Assembly: GCA_021604625.1 (NCBI GenBank)
Contig: BQJI01000006.1
Coordinates: forward strand, 1 to 32,032
Source of the DNA: Hyphobacterium sp.
Lineage (GTDB): Bacteria; Pseudomonadota; Alphaproteobacteria; Caulobacterales; Maricaulaceae
DNA: 32,032 bases
Reading direction: 5' to 3'
Part shown: piece by piece, positions 8,871-18,722 of the stretch
How positions within the stretch are numbered: position 1 is the first letter of the stretch
How the letters are laid out: each line of letters starts with the position of its first letter
Position numbers and translations under genes: made by a program
Notes under the pieces: generated by a model
What the model was told of the DNA's origin: nothing
The model's database searches: none
Seen by the model: the letters and a program-made list of their open reading frames with translations, nothing else

Positions 8871-11009
8871 CTAGATCAGGCTCAAAAGCGTATCGGTCAG
8901 TTCTTTTGCGGTCTGCAGAAGCCGGGCCGAAGCGTTATAGGATTGCTGGAACAGCGTCATGTTGGCGAGTTCTTCATCGAGGCTGACGCCTTCGACATCA
9001 GCGCGTTTCTGATCGGCAGCGGATTTCAGCGATTGTGCCGATGCCATGGCGCGCTCTGCACCGGCAGCGCGAGATCCGACATCGCCCGCAATCCGGGCGG
9101 CAAAGTTTTCAAGCGTTGCCGTGCTGGCGGAAAAACGGCCGGCCGCGCCAAAACTGCGCTGGCGGGTCAATGCTGCCTGCAAGGCATGTCCACCACGACT
9201 ATCGCCCGCCGCAATCACGAAATCGCCGACCGCCGGCGAACCGGCTAGGTCGAGCCTGGCCAGGGAAAGCTGCGAGGAATCAGCGCGAATGCGTGATGCG
9301 ACTTGCGGCAGATCGGTCCGGTTGGCTGTCGCCGCAAGATCAACGCCAAACATCTGGCTGAAGGAAAGGCCGGTATTGCCGCGTTCCGTCGTATCGGTGA
9401 CGAGTTCGACCTCGAAACTGCCATAGCCGGATGTGGGCGTCTGAACGAGCTCACCCGATGCGTTCAGACTGAAGGTGGCATAGCGCCCGAGACCGGAAAC
9501 CGTATCGTTCAACTGCGTCAGAAGATCGTTGAAGCTGGTGCCGCCGATACTGATGGAGACGTTCTGGGCGATGGTGCCCTGAGCGGAATTGACGCGAAAC
9601 TCCAGCGTTTCACCGGCGGTGAAACCATGTGCGTCGGTCGATGTGAGCCCGCTCTGGAAAAACAAGGGGCGTTGCGATTCCACCAGATCATTGAGTCCGA
9701 AGAAATGCGCAAATCCACGCCCGCCGCGATCGGAGGGCGTGGTTTCGTCCTGCAAGGTCGCGACGCCGCTGCCGGTCGTGGCTGAAACCGTCATTTGCCC
9801 GTCCGCGAATGTTGCGCTGCCATCTGCGCCCAATGCCGTGTTCAACGCCGAAACGAAATCCGCAATTGTGGTTCCGCCAAACGCGGTTGCTGCGGCACCA
9901 TCAACGCTGAGTGTACCGGCGTCGAAATCGACATCGATCTGCTTGGCCAGAGCGCCATTGCTGTCGACGACCGCGACCGTTGTGGCACCGGTAAAGCCAA
10001 GGGCGTCGGTTGTCAGCAAGCCGGTGTTTCGGCCTGCGAGGGTGGTGGGCGGCGGATAGGCGGTTGAATCATTGTGCTCACGGTTGATCGCATCGGCTGC
10101 GCCGGAGACCATTTCGGCGATCTCTTCCATCAGGATTGGCAGCTCTATGTCGCGCAAATCCATGTGCGCTTTCAGTTCGCCAGACCCGATATGGGAATTG
10201 AAATCCATTTGGGCCGTGCCATTTGCCGCCTGGATTGTAATCCGGGCGTAATCCACGCCGGCCGCGCCTGTCCCCGATGGCGCATAGCCCAGCACAGACG
10301 GTCCGTTTTCAACCAGCGGCACACCATCGGATGTTGAAACAAACGTCCGGCCATCGCCGTTTGTGGTGGTTCTGATGTCGATATATTTTGCCAATTCGTC
10401 AATCAGCTCGGCTTGCCGGTTCTGGGCGCCTGTCGAATCTGCTGCAGCGGCGGAGAGCGATTGCACTTCTCCGTTCAACGCCGAAAGCTCGGTTGTCAGC
10501 TCATTGATCCGGCCAATGGTCGAGCCGATACGGGTATCGGATTCCTGGCGAAGGACGCGAAGTTCGCTGTTCAGACGGCGGCCTTCGTCAAAGAAGGATT
10601 GCAGATCCGATGCGACCGACAGCCTTGAGACGCTGAGTGATGGATCGATTGCAGCAGAAGAAATCGACGAAAACGCCTGATTGAGACGCGAGAAGATCGA
10701 ACCCTGATCGTCGAAAGTTCCGACTTGCGCCTGAAAACGATCGAGTGACTGGCCGAGAATTTCGGCAGCCGAAGCCTGCGACGTCGCCCGAACAGAGGCG
10801 GCTTGCAGAAACGCATCGGCGACGCGAACAACACCGGAAACGCTGACGCCGAACCCGCGACCGTCGATAACGCGCGTGGTGAAGTTTGCTTCCGTCCGCG
10901 CATAGCCCGGCGTGTTGACATTGGCGACATTGTTGGAGGCCGACCGAATGCCGACCTGACTGGCCTGCAGGCCAGACAATGCACTTCCAAGAATTGAGCT
11001 CAGCGACAT
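8871..11009 (-). CDS. flgK: Flagellar hook-associated protein 1
   Basis: 712 aa; SLSSILGSALSGLQASQVGIRSASNNVANVNTPGYARTE N-terminal rod/hook signature and C-terminal SLDEELANMTLFQQSYNASARLLQTAKELTDTLLSL. Confidence 0.95.
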   Translation of the reverse strand: MSLSSILGSALSGLQASQVGIRSASNNVANVNTPGYARTEANFTTRVIDGRGFGVSVSGVVRVADAFLQAASVRATSQASAAEILGQSLDRFQAQVGTFDDQGSIFSRLNQAFSSISSAAIDPSLSVSRLSVASDLQSFFDEGRRLNSELRVLRQESDTRIGSTIGRINELTTELSALNGEVQSLSAAAADSTGAQNRQAELIDELAKYIDIRTTTNGDGRTFVSTSDGVPLVENGPSVLGYAPSGTGAAGVDYARITIQAANGTAQMDFNSHIGSGELKAHMDLRDIELPILMEEIAEMVSGAADAINREHNDSTAYPPPTTLAGRNTGLLTTDALGFTGATTVAVVDSNGALAKQIDVDFDAGTLSVDGAAATAFGGTTIADFVSALNTALGADGSATFADGQMTVSATTGSGVATLQDETTPSDRGGRGFAHFFGLNDLVESQRPLFFQSGLTSTDAHGFTAGETLEFRVNSAQGTIAQNVSISIGGTSFNDLLTQLNDTVSGLGRYATFSLNASGELVQTPTSGYGSFEVELVTDTTERGNTGLSFSQMFGVDLAATANRTDLPQVASRIRADSSQLSLARLDLAGSPAVGDFVIAAGDSRGGHALQAALTRQRSFGAAGRFSASTATLENFAARIAGDVGSRAAGAERAMASAQSLKSAADQKRADVEGVSLDEELANMTLFQQSYNASARLLQTAKELTDTLLSLI

Positions 11010-11150
11010 GCCGCCTCCTTCGCCAGATTACCGTGTGACGGGTAGAAACATGCCGGGTAGCGGGCAGTTATTGCCGAGGAAATCGGGTAAAACAGCCGCA
11101 CCGAATGAACGTGCAACTTCCGCTTACCTTTTGATTTTACTTCACTATCT

Positions 11151-11166
11151 AGCATTTCCTGTCCCA
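11151..11166 (-). promoter_or_regulatory. Candidate sigma-54 promoter upstream of flgK-flgL
   Basis: Minus strand TGGGACAGGAAATGCT: GG-N10-GC spacing, 5/6 match to TGGCAC at -24, weaker -12 element; about 140 bp upstream of the flgK ATG. Confidence 0.35.
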
Positions 11167-11370
11167 CGGCCACAGCAATGGCCAATTTGTGTGGTGATGA
11201 ACGTCGCAATGCGGGGGCCAGATCAGGCCACGGTCGGTGCTGGATGTTATTTCGGTTCACCCGGCAGATTCAGCCACGCGGACGCGGCGATTCCTGCCGA
11301 GCGGTATAATTCGACCCACAGCCGTTCCAATTTTTTGAAGTGTAAACAATAGCTTATATAGTTACCGAAC

Positions 11371-11386
11371 TGGCACGCAGTTTGCG
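11371..11386 (+). promoter_or_regulatory. Sigma-54 promoter of fliK-flgD
   Basis: TGGCACGCAGTTTGCG: -24 TGGCACG, N4, -12 TTGC, GG-N10-GC spacing; about 60 bp upstream of the fliK ATG at 11448. Confidence 0.85.
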
Positions 11387-11447
11387 ACTCCGTTATGTGG
11401 GTGCGTGGGCCAACGGGGTTCACGCTGCATGGGAGACACAGGACGGA

Positions 11448-13205
11448 ATGGACTCGATCGCTTCGATCCTGCCGCAAATTGCCAGCGCCAATGGCGCGAC
11501 CGGCAATGCTGCGCCTGAAGCTGCAGAGTCCGGATTGTTCGCCTCTTTGCTGGCAGCTCAAACGACACCGGTATCGCCGGTTCCCGCCGTCAATCCGCGT
11601 CCCCAGGGCGACACCCGCTTTGCACCTCAATCGTCCACATCCGAAACCGGCTCCGTTCTGGCCAGTCTGACCACATCTTTGTCAACGCCGTCGCCTGCTG
11701 CCTCCTCCACCACAGGAAACCCGGCAGAGACAGCGATCCCAGCGGTGAATATGTTACTGGCTGGCGATGGAGATTTGGCGGTGCAAGTCAACGCTGAACC
11801 GGCAGGGATGCAGGCAATGGCCAATGCAGGCGGCGTGACGGCAGCGCCAATACAGGCACAAACGGCTGAGAAGTTATCCGCCACAATTGCCGCCAAGTCG
11901 GGCCAGAACGAAATGGACATCCCGGCTATAAATACCAAGTCGGGTCAAAACGAATTGGACATCCCGGCTATAAATAGCAAGATGTCCCCGGATGATGGCA
12001 AGCAGGAGTCTGGTCCGGAGGCCGCACAGCAATCCAAGTCTGCCTCAATTGAGGGTGTCCGGACAGCAAGCCAATGGGATAACGCAACAAGAATACCCGT
12101 CTTTCCCGCGCCGTTGGCTGAGACATCCGCGCCATCATCACCCGCAACGCTTGTGTCACCAACAGCGTCGCTCACGCCCACGCTACCACCTTCGGCGACA
12201 GCCACTCAGGCGGGTGATGCTGCGCAACAACCGCCGAACATAAATGACAAATCTGTCTCCTCCCTTCCGCTGGCTGAGACGCGGCCGCCTTCACCGGCGT
12301 TTGCCATCGCTTCCTTGCCTTCAACGTCTACGGTTGCAGATGCTGCCTCCCAGAGCAGCCAGTCGATGCCGGAACCTGCTCTGTTAAACGAGATTCAAGC
12401 GGGTGTGCGGGCCCGTAGAGACTCGGCACCCACCGATCGGGCTGCCGACACGATTGCCATGTCAGGTCGAAAATCAACCGGCAACAGCGAGGCTGCGGGC
12501 AAGAAATCAATAGTGCCTGAAATCAAATCAACGCCGTCAACTCAACCTCCGACGGTGTCCGCACCTCAAATGCAATCGCCGCAGGTGGATCGCCAATCCG
12601 ATGTGGCGCGCCTGACTGCAATGGGCGATAGACCCACGCCGCCGCCTATCACCGGAATGACGACAACCGAGGCCGATGCAGATAGCGAGCGGGTGGATCT
12701 GTCGACTTTGCGCGCTACCGATGCCAGCCGGACAGCCGAACGTCCCGCAACAGCAGCGGGAACGGCACGTTTCACACCGACCAATGCAGGCTCACTAGCG
12801 GCGCAGATTGCCGCCAAATTCCAGAATGGCGATCGCAAATTTGCCATCCGCATGGACCCGCCGGAGCTTGGCAAGATCGAAGTCAAGCTTCATGTCGGCA
12901 ACGACAATCGCGTCCACGCTATTTTGAGCGCGGAGCGGCCGGAGACGCTGAATGATATGCGCCAGTATGCGCGCGATCTGGAACGCGCCCTCGAAGACGC
13001 CGGCCTACAACTCGAAAATGACGGATTGTCTTTCGAATTGTCCCAAGGCCAAGAGAATGCCGATGAAAACCAGACTGGACAGGATGCATTTTCAGACCTC
13101 GAATTTGCCGAGGACGTATCCGGTCCGGTTACAGCCGCTGCCGTGGCTGCGGAGCTTTACGGCTTCCGTCTGACCGCGCCATCCGGCGTCAATATAAGAT
13201 TGTAG
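11448..13205 (+). CDS. fliK: Flagellar hook-length control protein
   Basis: Ser/Thr/Pro/Ala-rich central region and C-terminal Flg_hook domain (AAQIAAKFQNGDRKFAIRMDPPELGKIEVKLHVGNDNRVHAILSAERPETLNDMRQYARDLERALEDAGL). Start set at 11448 because the listed start (11382) lies in the sigma-54 -12 element. Confidence 0.88.
   Translation: MDSIASILPQIASANGATGNAAPEAAESGLFASLLAAQTTPVSPVPAVNPRPQGDTRFAPQSSTSETGSVLASLTTSLSTPSPAASSTTGNPAETAIPAVNMLLAGDGDLAVQVNAEPAGMQAMANAGGVTAAPIQAQTAEKLSATIAAKSGQNEMDIPAINTKSGQNELDIPAINSKMSPDDGKQESGPEAAQQSKSASIEGVRTASQWDNATRIPVFPAPLAETSAPSSPATLVSPTASLTPTLPPSATATQAGDAAQQPPNINDKSVSSLPLAETRPPSPAFAIASLPSTSTVADAASQSSQSMPEPALLNEIQAGVRARRDSAPTDRAADTIAMSGRKSTGNSEAAGKKSIVPEIKSTPSTQPPTVSAPQMQSPQVDRQSDVARLTAMGDRPTPPPITGMTTTEADADSERVDLSTLRATDASRTAERPATAAGTARFTPTNAGSLAAQIAAKFQNGDRKFAIRMDPPELGKIEVKLHVGNDNRVHAILSAERPETLNDMRQYARDLERALEDAGLQLENDGLSFELSQGQENADENQTGQDAFSDLEFAEDVSGPVTAAAVAAELYGFRLTAPSGVNIRL
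11895..11978 (+). repeat. 42-bp tandem duplication inside fliK
   Basis: AAGTCGGGCCAGAACGAAATGGACATCCCGGCTATAAATACC / AAGTCGGGTCAAAACGAATTGGACATCCCGGCTATAAATAGC (4 mismatches); encodes KSGQNEMDIPAINT / KSGQNELDIPAINS. Confidence 0.95.
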
Positions 13206-13214
13206 GAGTTCGAG

Positions 13215-13880
13215 ATGGCAGAGATTGACGCATTAGGTGCCGCTTTCGGGTCGCAAACCGCGAACTCGCAAACCTCACTGGCGAATAATTTCGAAATGTT
13301 CCTGACGCTTCTGACTGAACAAATGAAAGCGCAGGACCCACTCAATCCGCTCGATTCCACCGAATTCGTGAACCAGCTTGTGAATTTTTCAAGCGTGGAA
13401 CAGGAAATCCGGTCCAATCAGAATCTGGAATCGCTGATTTCCATACAGGCGGCTTCCGCGCAAGGTGCTGCAGTTGGCTTTATCGGTCGTGAAGCGACTG
13501 TCGGTTCGCCCGATGCGTCCCTGACTGAGGGTTCGGCGGAATGGACCTATGTGATGCCGGAAAACAGTCAGGGCACTTTGCTCTCGGTTCAGGATTCCAG
13601 TGGCCGAACTGTGGCGACCTTTGAAGGCGAAGCCACCACCGGCACGCATACCTTTGAATGGAATGGCGAAGATCAGACCGGAAATGCCATGAATGACGGC
13701 ATCTACACGCTGGAAATCTCAGCCGTGAATGGCGACGGCGTTCCTATTCAGCCTGACATTCTGACCACCGCCCGCGTGACGGGCGTGGATTTTTCAGGTT
13801 CTGAAGTCGTGGTCGAACTGGACGGTATTTTTGTCCGTTTATCTTCGGTTAGAAGCCTGCGAGAGGCAGGCGCAATTTAA
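13215..13880 (+). CDS. flgD: Flagellar hook assembly/capping protein
   Basis: 221 aa; FLTLLTEQMKAQDPLNPLDSTEFVNQLVNFSSVEQEIRSNQNLESL, HTFEWNGEDQTGNAMNDGIYTLEI. Confidence 0.95.
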   Translation: MAEIDALGAAFGSQTANSQTSLANNFEMFLTLLTEQMKAQDPLNPLDSTEFVNQLVNFSSVEQEIRSNQNLESLISIQAASAQGAAVGFIGREATVGSPDASLTEGSAEWTYVMPENSQGTLLSVQDSSGRTVATFEGEATTGTHTFEWNGEDQTGNAMNDGIYTLEISAVNGDGVPIQPDILTTARVTGVDFSGSEVVVELDGIFVRLSSVRSLREAGAI

Positions 13881-13908
13881 TATCGGGTCCATAAGAACCC
13901 GACGCTTG

Positions 13909-13924
13909 GCGGCAAGAATTCTGC
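13909..13924 (+). promoter_or_regulatory. Candidate sigma-54 promoter of flgE
   Basis: GCGGCAAGAATTCTGC: GG (13911-13912)-N10-GC (13923-13924), about 50 bp upstream of the flgE ATG at 13975; degenerate but correctly spaced. Confidence 0.5.
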
Positions 13925-13974
13925 CGGGTGATGATCAAAGCAGAACGCTCCTCATAAAACTCAGGGAGCAAAAT

Positions 13975-15363
13975 ATGAGTATCAATTCAGCCCTTTGGGC
14001 CGGTGCGTCCGGTCTGCTGGCAAATTCAAGCGCTTTGGCCGCCGTTTCGGACAATATCGCCAACGTCAACACGGTCGGTTACAAACGTGCGCAAGCGGTA
14101 TTTTCGCCGATGTATGAATCCTACGGTGTAAGCTCACGCTACGCTGCGGGGGGTGTCACCACGAGTAACCGCTTTCAGATTTCCACGGGCGGACTATTAA
14201 CTCCGGGCTCCGCTCCGACCGATCTGGCAATAGCCGGTGATGGTTTCTTCGTTGTCCGACCTGTTGCGGGCAATGTGGAAGGGACCGACGCAGTTCTCTT
14301 CACGCGGTCCGGCGCCTTCTCGGCTGATTCGCAAGGCAACCTCAGAAACGATGCCGGGCTTTTCCTTTTTGGGTGGCCGGTCGCAGCCGATGGCACGGTG
14401 ACGGCAAACCCGTCCGATCTGTCCGGGCTGGAAGCGATTAATCTGTCATCCATCGGCGGTGCAGCAGAAGCCACAACCCTGTTGGGCGTAAATGGTAATC
14501 TGCAAGCAAGCCAGGTCATATCTGCGGATGAAGCCACCTATGACGCGACGGTCAGCGGTACAAATATGGCATCAGGCACTGTCACACCCGATTTCCAGCG
14601 CTCCATTCAAATCTATGACTCTCAAGGCGGCGCAAGAACGATCACGCTGTCTATGCTGAAAAGTGCCACTGCAAATGAATGGCATGCTGAACTACATGTT
14701 ACGCCGTCATCGGATATCACGACCGGAGCCGGACTTGTAGATGGTCAAATGGCTACGGGCTTGATCGCGTTCGATGCTCAAGGTGAAATCGATCTCACCA
14801 ACACAACCCTGCCCCTGACATTGGATTTTCTATCTTCCACCAACGTCGGCGCATTAGGTGCGACCGAGTTTCAATGGGCCGCCAGCACCGGAGTTGCCGG
14901 GCAATCGGTAACGTTAAACCTTGGTTCACCCACACAACCAGGTGGACTTACGCAGTATGACAGTCCGTCAACATTGTCATCAACGCAGGTAAATGGCTCA
15001 GCTTTCGGTACGTTCACTGGCGTTCAGGTCGACAGTGACGGCTTCGTTTATGCTAAGTTTTCCAATGGCATTATTCGTAAAACCTACCAGGTTCCCATTG
15101 CAACCTTTGTCAATGCCAATGGGTTGAGTGTCGAAGCTGGTGGAGCTTACTCGGTGACCCCGGATTCGGGCAGCTACACATTTAACATTCCTGGTAATTC
15201 TGCTGCCGGCACGATCGCTTCTTCAACACTCGAAAATTCCAACGTTGATCTCGCAACGGAATTCACAAGCCTGATCACGACCCAGCGCGCCTATTCGGCA
15301 TCGTCGAAAATCATCACCACGGCCGATGAGATGCTCGATGAAGCGATCCGAATGAAACGCTAA
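13975..15363 (+). CDS. flgE: Flagellar hook protein
   Basis: MSINSALWAGASGLLANSSALAAVSDNIANVNTVGYKRAQAVFSPM; C-terminal LENSNVDLATEFTSLITTQRAYSASSKIITTADEMLDEAIRMKR. ORF track start 13831 is too early (lies inside flgD). Confidence 0.95.
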   Translation: MSINSALWAGASGLLANSSALAAVSDNIANVNTVGYKRAQAVFSPMYESYGVSSRYAAGGVTTSNRFQISTGGLLTPGSAPTDLAIAGDGFFVVRPVAGNVEGTDAVLFTRSGAFSADSQGNLRNDAGLFLFGWPVAADGTVTANPSDLSGLEAINLSSIGGAAEATTLLGVNGNLQASQVISADEATYDATVSGTNMASGTVTPDFQRSIQIYDSQGGARTITLSMLKSATANEWHAELHVTPSSDITTGAGLVDGQMATGLIAFDAQGEIDLTNTTLPLTLDFLSSTNVGALGATEFQWAASTGVAGQSVTLNLGSPTQPGGLTQYDSPSTLSSTQVNGSAFGTFTGVQVDSDGFVYAKFSNGIIRKTYQVPIATFVNANGLSVEAGGAYSVTPDSGSYTFNIPGNSAAGTIASSTLENSNVDLATEFTSLITTQRAYSASSKIITTADEMLDEAIRMKR

Positions 15364-15397
15364 CGCTGAACTGATACTGCCTTTCTGAGTTAAGGGC

Positions 15398-15420
15398 CTC
15401 CCGCTTCGGTGGGAGTTCCT
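15398..15420 (+). terminator. Terminator-like hairpin downstream of flgE
   Basis: CTCCCGC-TTCG-GTGGGAG (one G:T pair) with UUCG tetraloop followed by TTCCTTTGCATTTT. Confidence 0.65.
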
Positions 15421-15439
15421 TTGCATTTTAGTCATTGAG

Positions 15440-15456
15440 TTAAATGAAGATTTACC
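15440..15456 (+). promoter_or_regulatory. CtrA-like binding site upstream of sciP
   Basis: TTAA-ATGAAGA-TTTACC, fits TTAA-N7-TTAAC-type CtrA box with one deviation; about 95 bp upstream of sciP. Confidence 0.5.
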
Positions 15457-15550
15457 ACGGCGTTTAGGTGGAATTTAAGAGCCTTGGCGTATGTTCATCT
15501 CAACAAGGGCGACAAAGAGCGCCTGACGGGTGAACTTAAGGGTGGTGGAA

Positions 15551-15844
15551 ATGCAAGCTCGGCTTCGTAAGGAAAACTATGTCATTGGTCCGGACGGAAG
15601 TCCGCTGACTCTGGCAGATTTACCAAATCCTTCAACAAAACGATGGGTTATCCGCCGCAAGGCTGAAGTGGTCGCCGCCGTGCGCGGCGGTCTTTTGTCT
15701 CTGGAAGAGGCATGTGAGCGTTATCGCCTCACCGTTGAAGAGTTTCTTGGCTGGCAGCGGTCAATCGACAAGCACGGTCTGGCCGGATTGCGTACCACGC
15801 GCATCCAGCATTATCGGGCCAAGCCCGACCCATTGGGCGTCTGA
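15551..15844 (+). CDS. sciP: CtrA inhibitor SciP (DUF1153)
   Basis: ENYVIGPDGSPLTLADLPNPSTKRWVIRRKAEVVAAVRGGLLSLEEACERYRLTVEEFLGWQRSIDKHGLAGLRTTRIQHYR; ORF may alternatively start at GTG 15530. Confidence 0.92.
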   Translation: MQARLRKENYVIGPDGSPLTLADLPNPSTKRWVIRRKAEVVAAVRGGLLSLEEACERYRLTVEEFLGWQRSIDKHGLAGLRTTRIQHYRAKPDPLGV

Positions 15845-15905
15845 CGCACTAAAATCAGTAAAAACTGCGAAAATCGCCCGGTTCATTGAGCCGGGCGCTC
15901 GCAAA

Positions 15906-15922
15906 TTAAACTCCCGTTTACG
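15906..15922 (+). promoter_or_regulatory. CtrA-like binding site upstream of fliF
   Basis: TTAA-ACTCCCG-TTTACG, same architecture as the site upstream of sciP. Confidence 0.5.
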
Positions 15923-15990
15923 CGGGCAGTGGGAAAAAGTTGCCGGGTTGCTGCATCGAAAGCAGCGCAACGAATCGGCGGGATGCCCAC

Positions 15991-17676
15991 GTGAACAGTC
16001 TGATGGAACAGTTTCGGTCGCTTGGCGCCATGCGTCTCATTGCCATATTTGGCTTGAGCGCAGGGCTTGCTGCGGCACTCCTCGTTTTCAGCTTCAGTAT
16101 GGGTGGCGGCAGCCAAGCCCTGCTCTATGGCGGGCTCGACCCGTCTGATTCCGCACATGTCAGTGAAGCGCTGGATAGCGCCGGTATCTCGTATGAGTTC
16201 CGCAGCGGCGGGTCTGCCATATATGTCGCTCGCAATCAGGTCGATGAGGCCCGCGTGCGCGTTGCCAGTGGCGGGGCGCTGAATTCCGGCTCTGTCGGTT
16301 ACGAGATTTTTGACGAGACCGATGCGCTCGGCGCGACGAGTTTTGTCCAGAACATGAATGCAAAGCGGGCGCTGGAAGGCGAACTGGCCCGCACAATCCA
16401 GTCGCTCGACATTATAGATACGGCGCGGGTTCACCTGGTTTTGCCGGAACGGCGCCTGTTTGAACGCGATGCCGCGCAGCCTTCCGCCTCTATTGTTATC
16501 TCCGCCCGCGGTGACCTGACCAACGAACATTCCGGCATTATCCGTAATATTGTTGCCAGCGCGGTCGACGGCTTGTCCGCGCGTGAAATCACAATCGCCG
16601 ATACGACCGGACGCCTGCTGGCCAGCCCTGATGATGGCGGAGCCGGGTCGGCCATGTTCGAAAGCGCGCGCGCCGATGTGGAGGAACGCTATCGTCAGCG
16701 CATTCTCAACCTGGTGGAAGGCGTCGTCGGCTCGGGTGCAGCCCGCGTACAGGTGAGTGCAGAACTCAACCGGGAATCACTCAGCACAAGTAGTGAAGTC
16801 TATGATCCTGACGGTCAGGTCATGAGTCGCCGGCAAAGATCGGAACAAACCGGTCGTGACATGGATGGATCAAGCAATGCCGTGTCGGCGTCGGAAAACC
16901 TGCCCAATGACGCAGCTTCTGCTGGAAATCAGCCTAATTCTGTCAACGAGACCAGCAGTTCCGATGAAACAGTTGAATTCCAGAACCCTGTCACCCGCAC
17001 AACGCGCATCATCGAAGCCGGTGGTCTGGAGCGCCTTTCCGTCGCGGTAGCGGTCGACGGCATTGTCCAGACCGGCGAGGACGGCACACAATCCTACGTA
17101 CCGCGCACGCCTGAAGAAATGACACAAATCACGGCTCTCGTCCGTTCGGCCATGGGATTTACTGAAGTCGCAGGCGGTCGTCAGGACAGTCTGGAAGTGA
17201 CCAATATCCGGTTTGCGCGGGCGGACCCTGCCCTCGGAACGCCCGCCGCATCCGGGTTTTCACTCAACAAGAATGACATCATGCGGGCCGCAGAAATCGG
17301 CGTCATGTTTATCACGGCCTTACTGGTCATCTTCCTCGTTGCGCGGCCGATGGCCAAAGGTGCGGCGGCAGCACCGGCGATGGCCATTGCAGGCGCGGGC
17401 GCGGGCGTCGGGGGCGGAAACGCTGGTCGTGGTGCACTGGAGTCCGGAAATGCACAGGCCGCAATTGCAGATTCCAGTGGCCAGCAAATGTCTCAACAAA
17501 CCTCTGACAACAGCGGTTCCGCGCCAACAATGCAGGCCCCGAGAGATGACGGCATAGACATCGCCAAGATTGACGGTCAGGTAAAGGCCTCCTCGATCAA
17601 GAAGGTTTCAGGCGTCGTCAATTCCCACCCGGATGAATCCCTGTCGATCATTCGCAGCTGGATGAATGAGGGCTGA
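15991..17676 (+). CDS. fliF: Flagellar MS-ring protein
   Basis: [29 protein letters not shown]...[33 protein letters not shown]...[27 protein letters not shown]. Start GTG 15991 or ATG 16003 preferred over 15940. Confidence 0.95.
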   Translation: MNSLMEQFRSLGAMRLIAIFGLSAGLAAALLVFSFSMGGGSQALLYGGLDPSDSAHVSEALDSAGISYEFRSGGSAIYVARNQVDEARVRVASGGALNSGSVGYEIFDETDALGATSFVQNMNAKRALEGELARTIQSLDIIDTARVHLVLPERRLFERDAAQPSASIVISARGDLTNEHSGIIRNIVASAVDGLSAREITIADTTGRLLASPDDGGAGSAMFESARADVEERYRQRILNLVEGVVGSGAARVQVSAELNRESLSTSSEVYDPDGQVMSRRQRSEQTGRDMDGSSNAVSASENLPNDAASAGNQPNSVNETSSSDETVEFQNPVTRTTRIIEAGGLERLSVAVAVDGIVQTGEDGTQSYVPRTPEEMTQITALVRSAMGFTEVAGGRQDSLEVTNIRFARADPALGTPAASGFSLNKNDIMRAAEIGVMFITALLVIFLVARPMAKGAAAAPAMAIAGAGAGVGGGNAGRGALESGNAQAAIADSSGQQMSQQTSDNSGSAPTMQAPRDDGIDIAKIDGQVKASSIKKVSGVVNSHPDESLSIIRSWMNEG

Positions 17677-17681
17677 TCGGT

Positions 17682-18710
17682 ATGGCGCGCGAAACAAAAC
17701 GTCTCATTGATGATCCGCAGAAACTGGCCGGACCCGAACGCGCCGCCATCATTCTGCTCGCCCTTGGCGAGGAAGAGCACACGCTGTGGGAAATGATGGA
17801 CGAAGAGGAAATTCGTGAGGTTTCCCAGGCCATGTCCAATCTTGGCAGTGTGTCGGCCAAGGCAGTCGAAAAGCTGATTGTCGAGTTTGCCGGCCAGATT
17901 TCCCAGGGCGGTTCGCTCATGGGTTCGTTCGAGGCCACACAGCGCCTGCTCACAACCTTCCTGCCCGGTCAGAAAGTCGACGGCATTATGGAAGAATTGC
18001 GCGGTCCGGCGGGTCGCACAATGTGGGACAAGCTGGGCAATGTGAATGAGGTGGTCCTCGCCAATTATCTGAAAAATGAATACCCGCAGACGGTCGCCGT
18101 CATCCTGTCCAAGGTGAAAGGCGAACACGCCTCGCGCGTGCTGGGCGCCCTACCCGAGGATTTTGCGCTGGAAGTTGTAATGCGCATGCTGCGGATGGAG
18201 CCGGTACAACGCGAAATTCTGGACAAGATCGAAGAAACGCTTCGAACCGAATTCATGTCGAATCTGGCGCGCACCTCCAAGCGCGACAGCCATGAAATGA
18301 TGGCCGATATTTTCAACAATTTCGACCGCCAGACCGAAAACCGGTTTCTGGCCGCCCTGGAGGAGCGCAATCGTGACAGCGCCGAAAAAATCCGCGCACT
18401 CATGTTTGTTTTTGAGGATCTGTCGAAACTTGATCCAGCTGGCATCCAAACTCTCATGCGTGCGGTAGACAAGGATCAAATGGGTCTGGCGCTCAAGGGC
18501 GCTTCGGATTCCCTGCGCGATCTCTTCTTCTCGAACATGTCCGAACGCGCTGCGAAAATTCTCAAAGACGATATGGCGGCGCTTGGACCGGTACGCCTCA
18601 AAGACGTCGATCAGGCCCAGACGGCCATGGTTGCATCTGCAAAGGACCTCGCCGCGAAAGGCGAAATTTTGCTGGCCGAAGGCGGCGGCGAAGACGAACT
18701 GATTTACTAG
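17682..18710 (+). CDS. fliG: Flagellar motor switch protein FliG
   Basis: 342 aa; [43 protein letters not shown]-like [41 protein letters not shown]. Confidence 0.97.
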   Translation: MARETKRLIDDPQKLAGPERAAIILLALGEEEHTLWEMMDEEEIREVSQAMSNLGSVSAKAVEKLIVEFAGQISQGGSLMGSFEATQRLLTTFLPGQKVDGIMEELRGPAGRTMWDKLGNVNEVVLANYLKNEYPQTVAVILSKVKGEHASRVLGALPEDFALEVVMRMLRMEPVQREILDKIEETLRTEFMSNLARTSKRDSHEMMADIFNNFDRQTENRFLAALEERNRDSAEKIRALMFVFEDLSKLDPAGIQTLMRAVDKDQMGLALKGASDSLRDLFFSNMSERAAKILKDDMAALGPVRLKDVDQAQTAMVASAKDLAAKGEILLAEGGGEDELIY

Positions 18711-18722
18711 GAAACCGATGGA

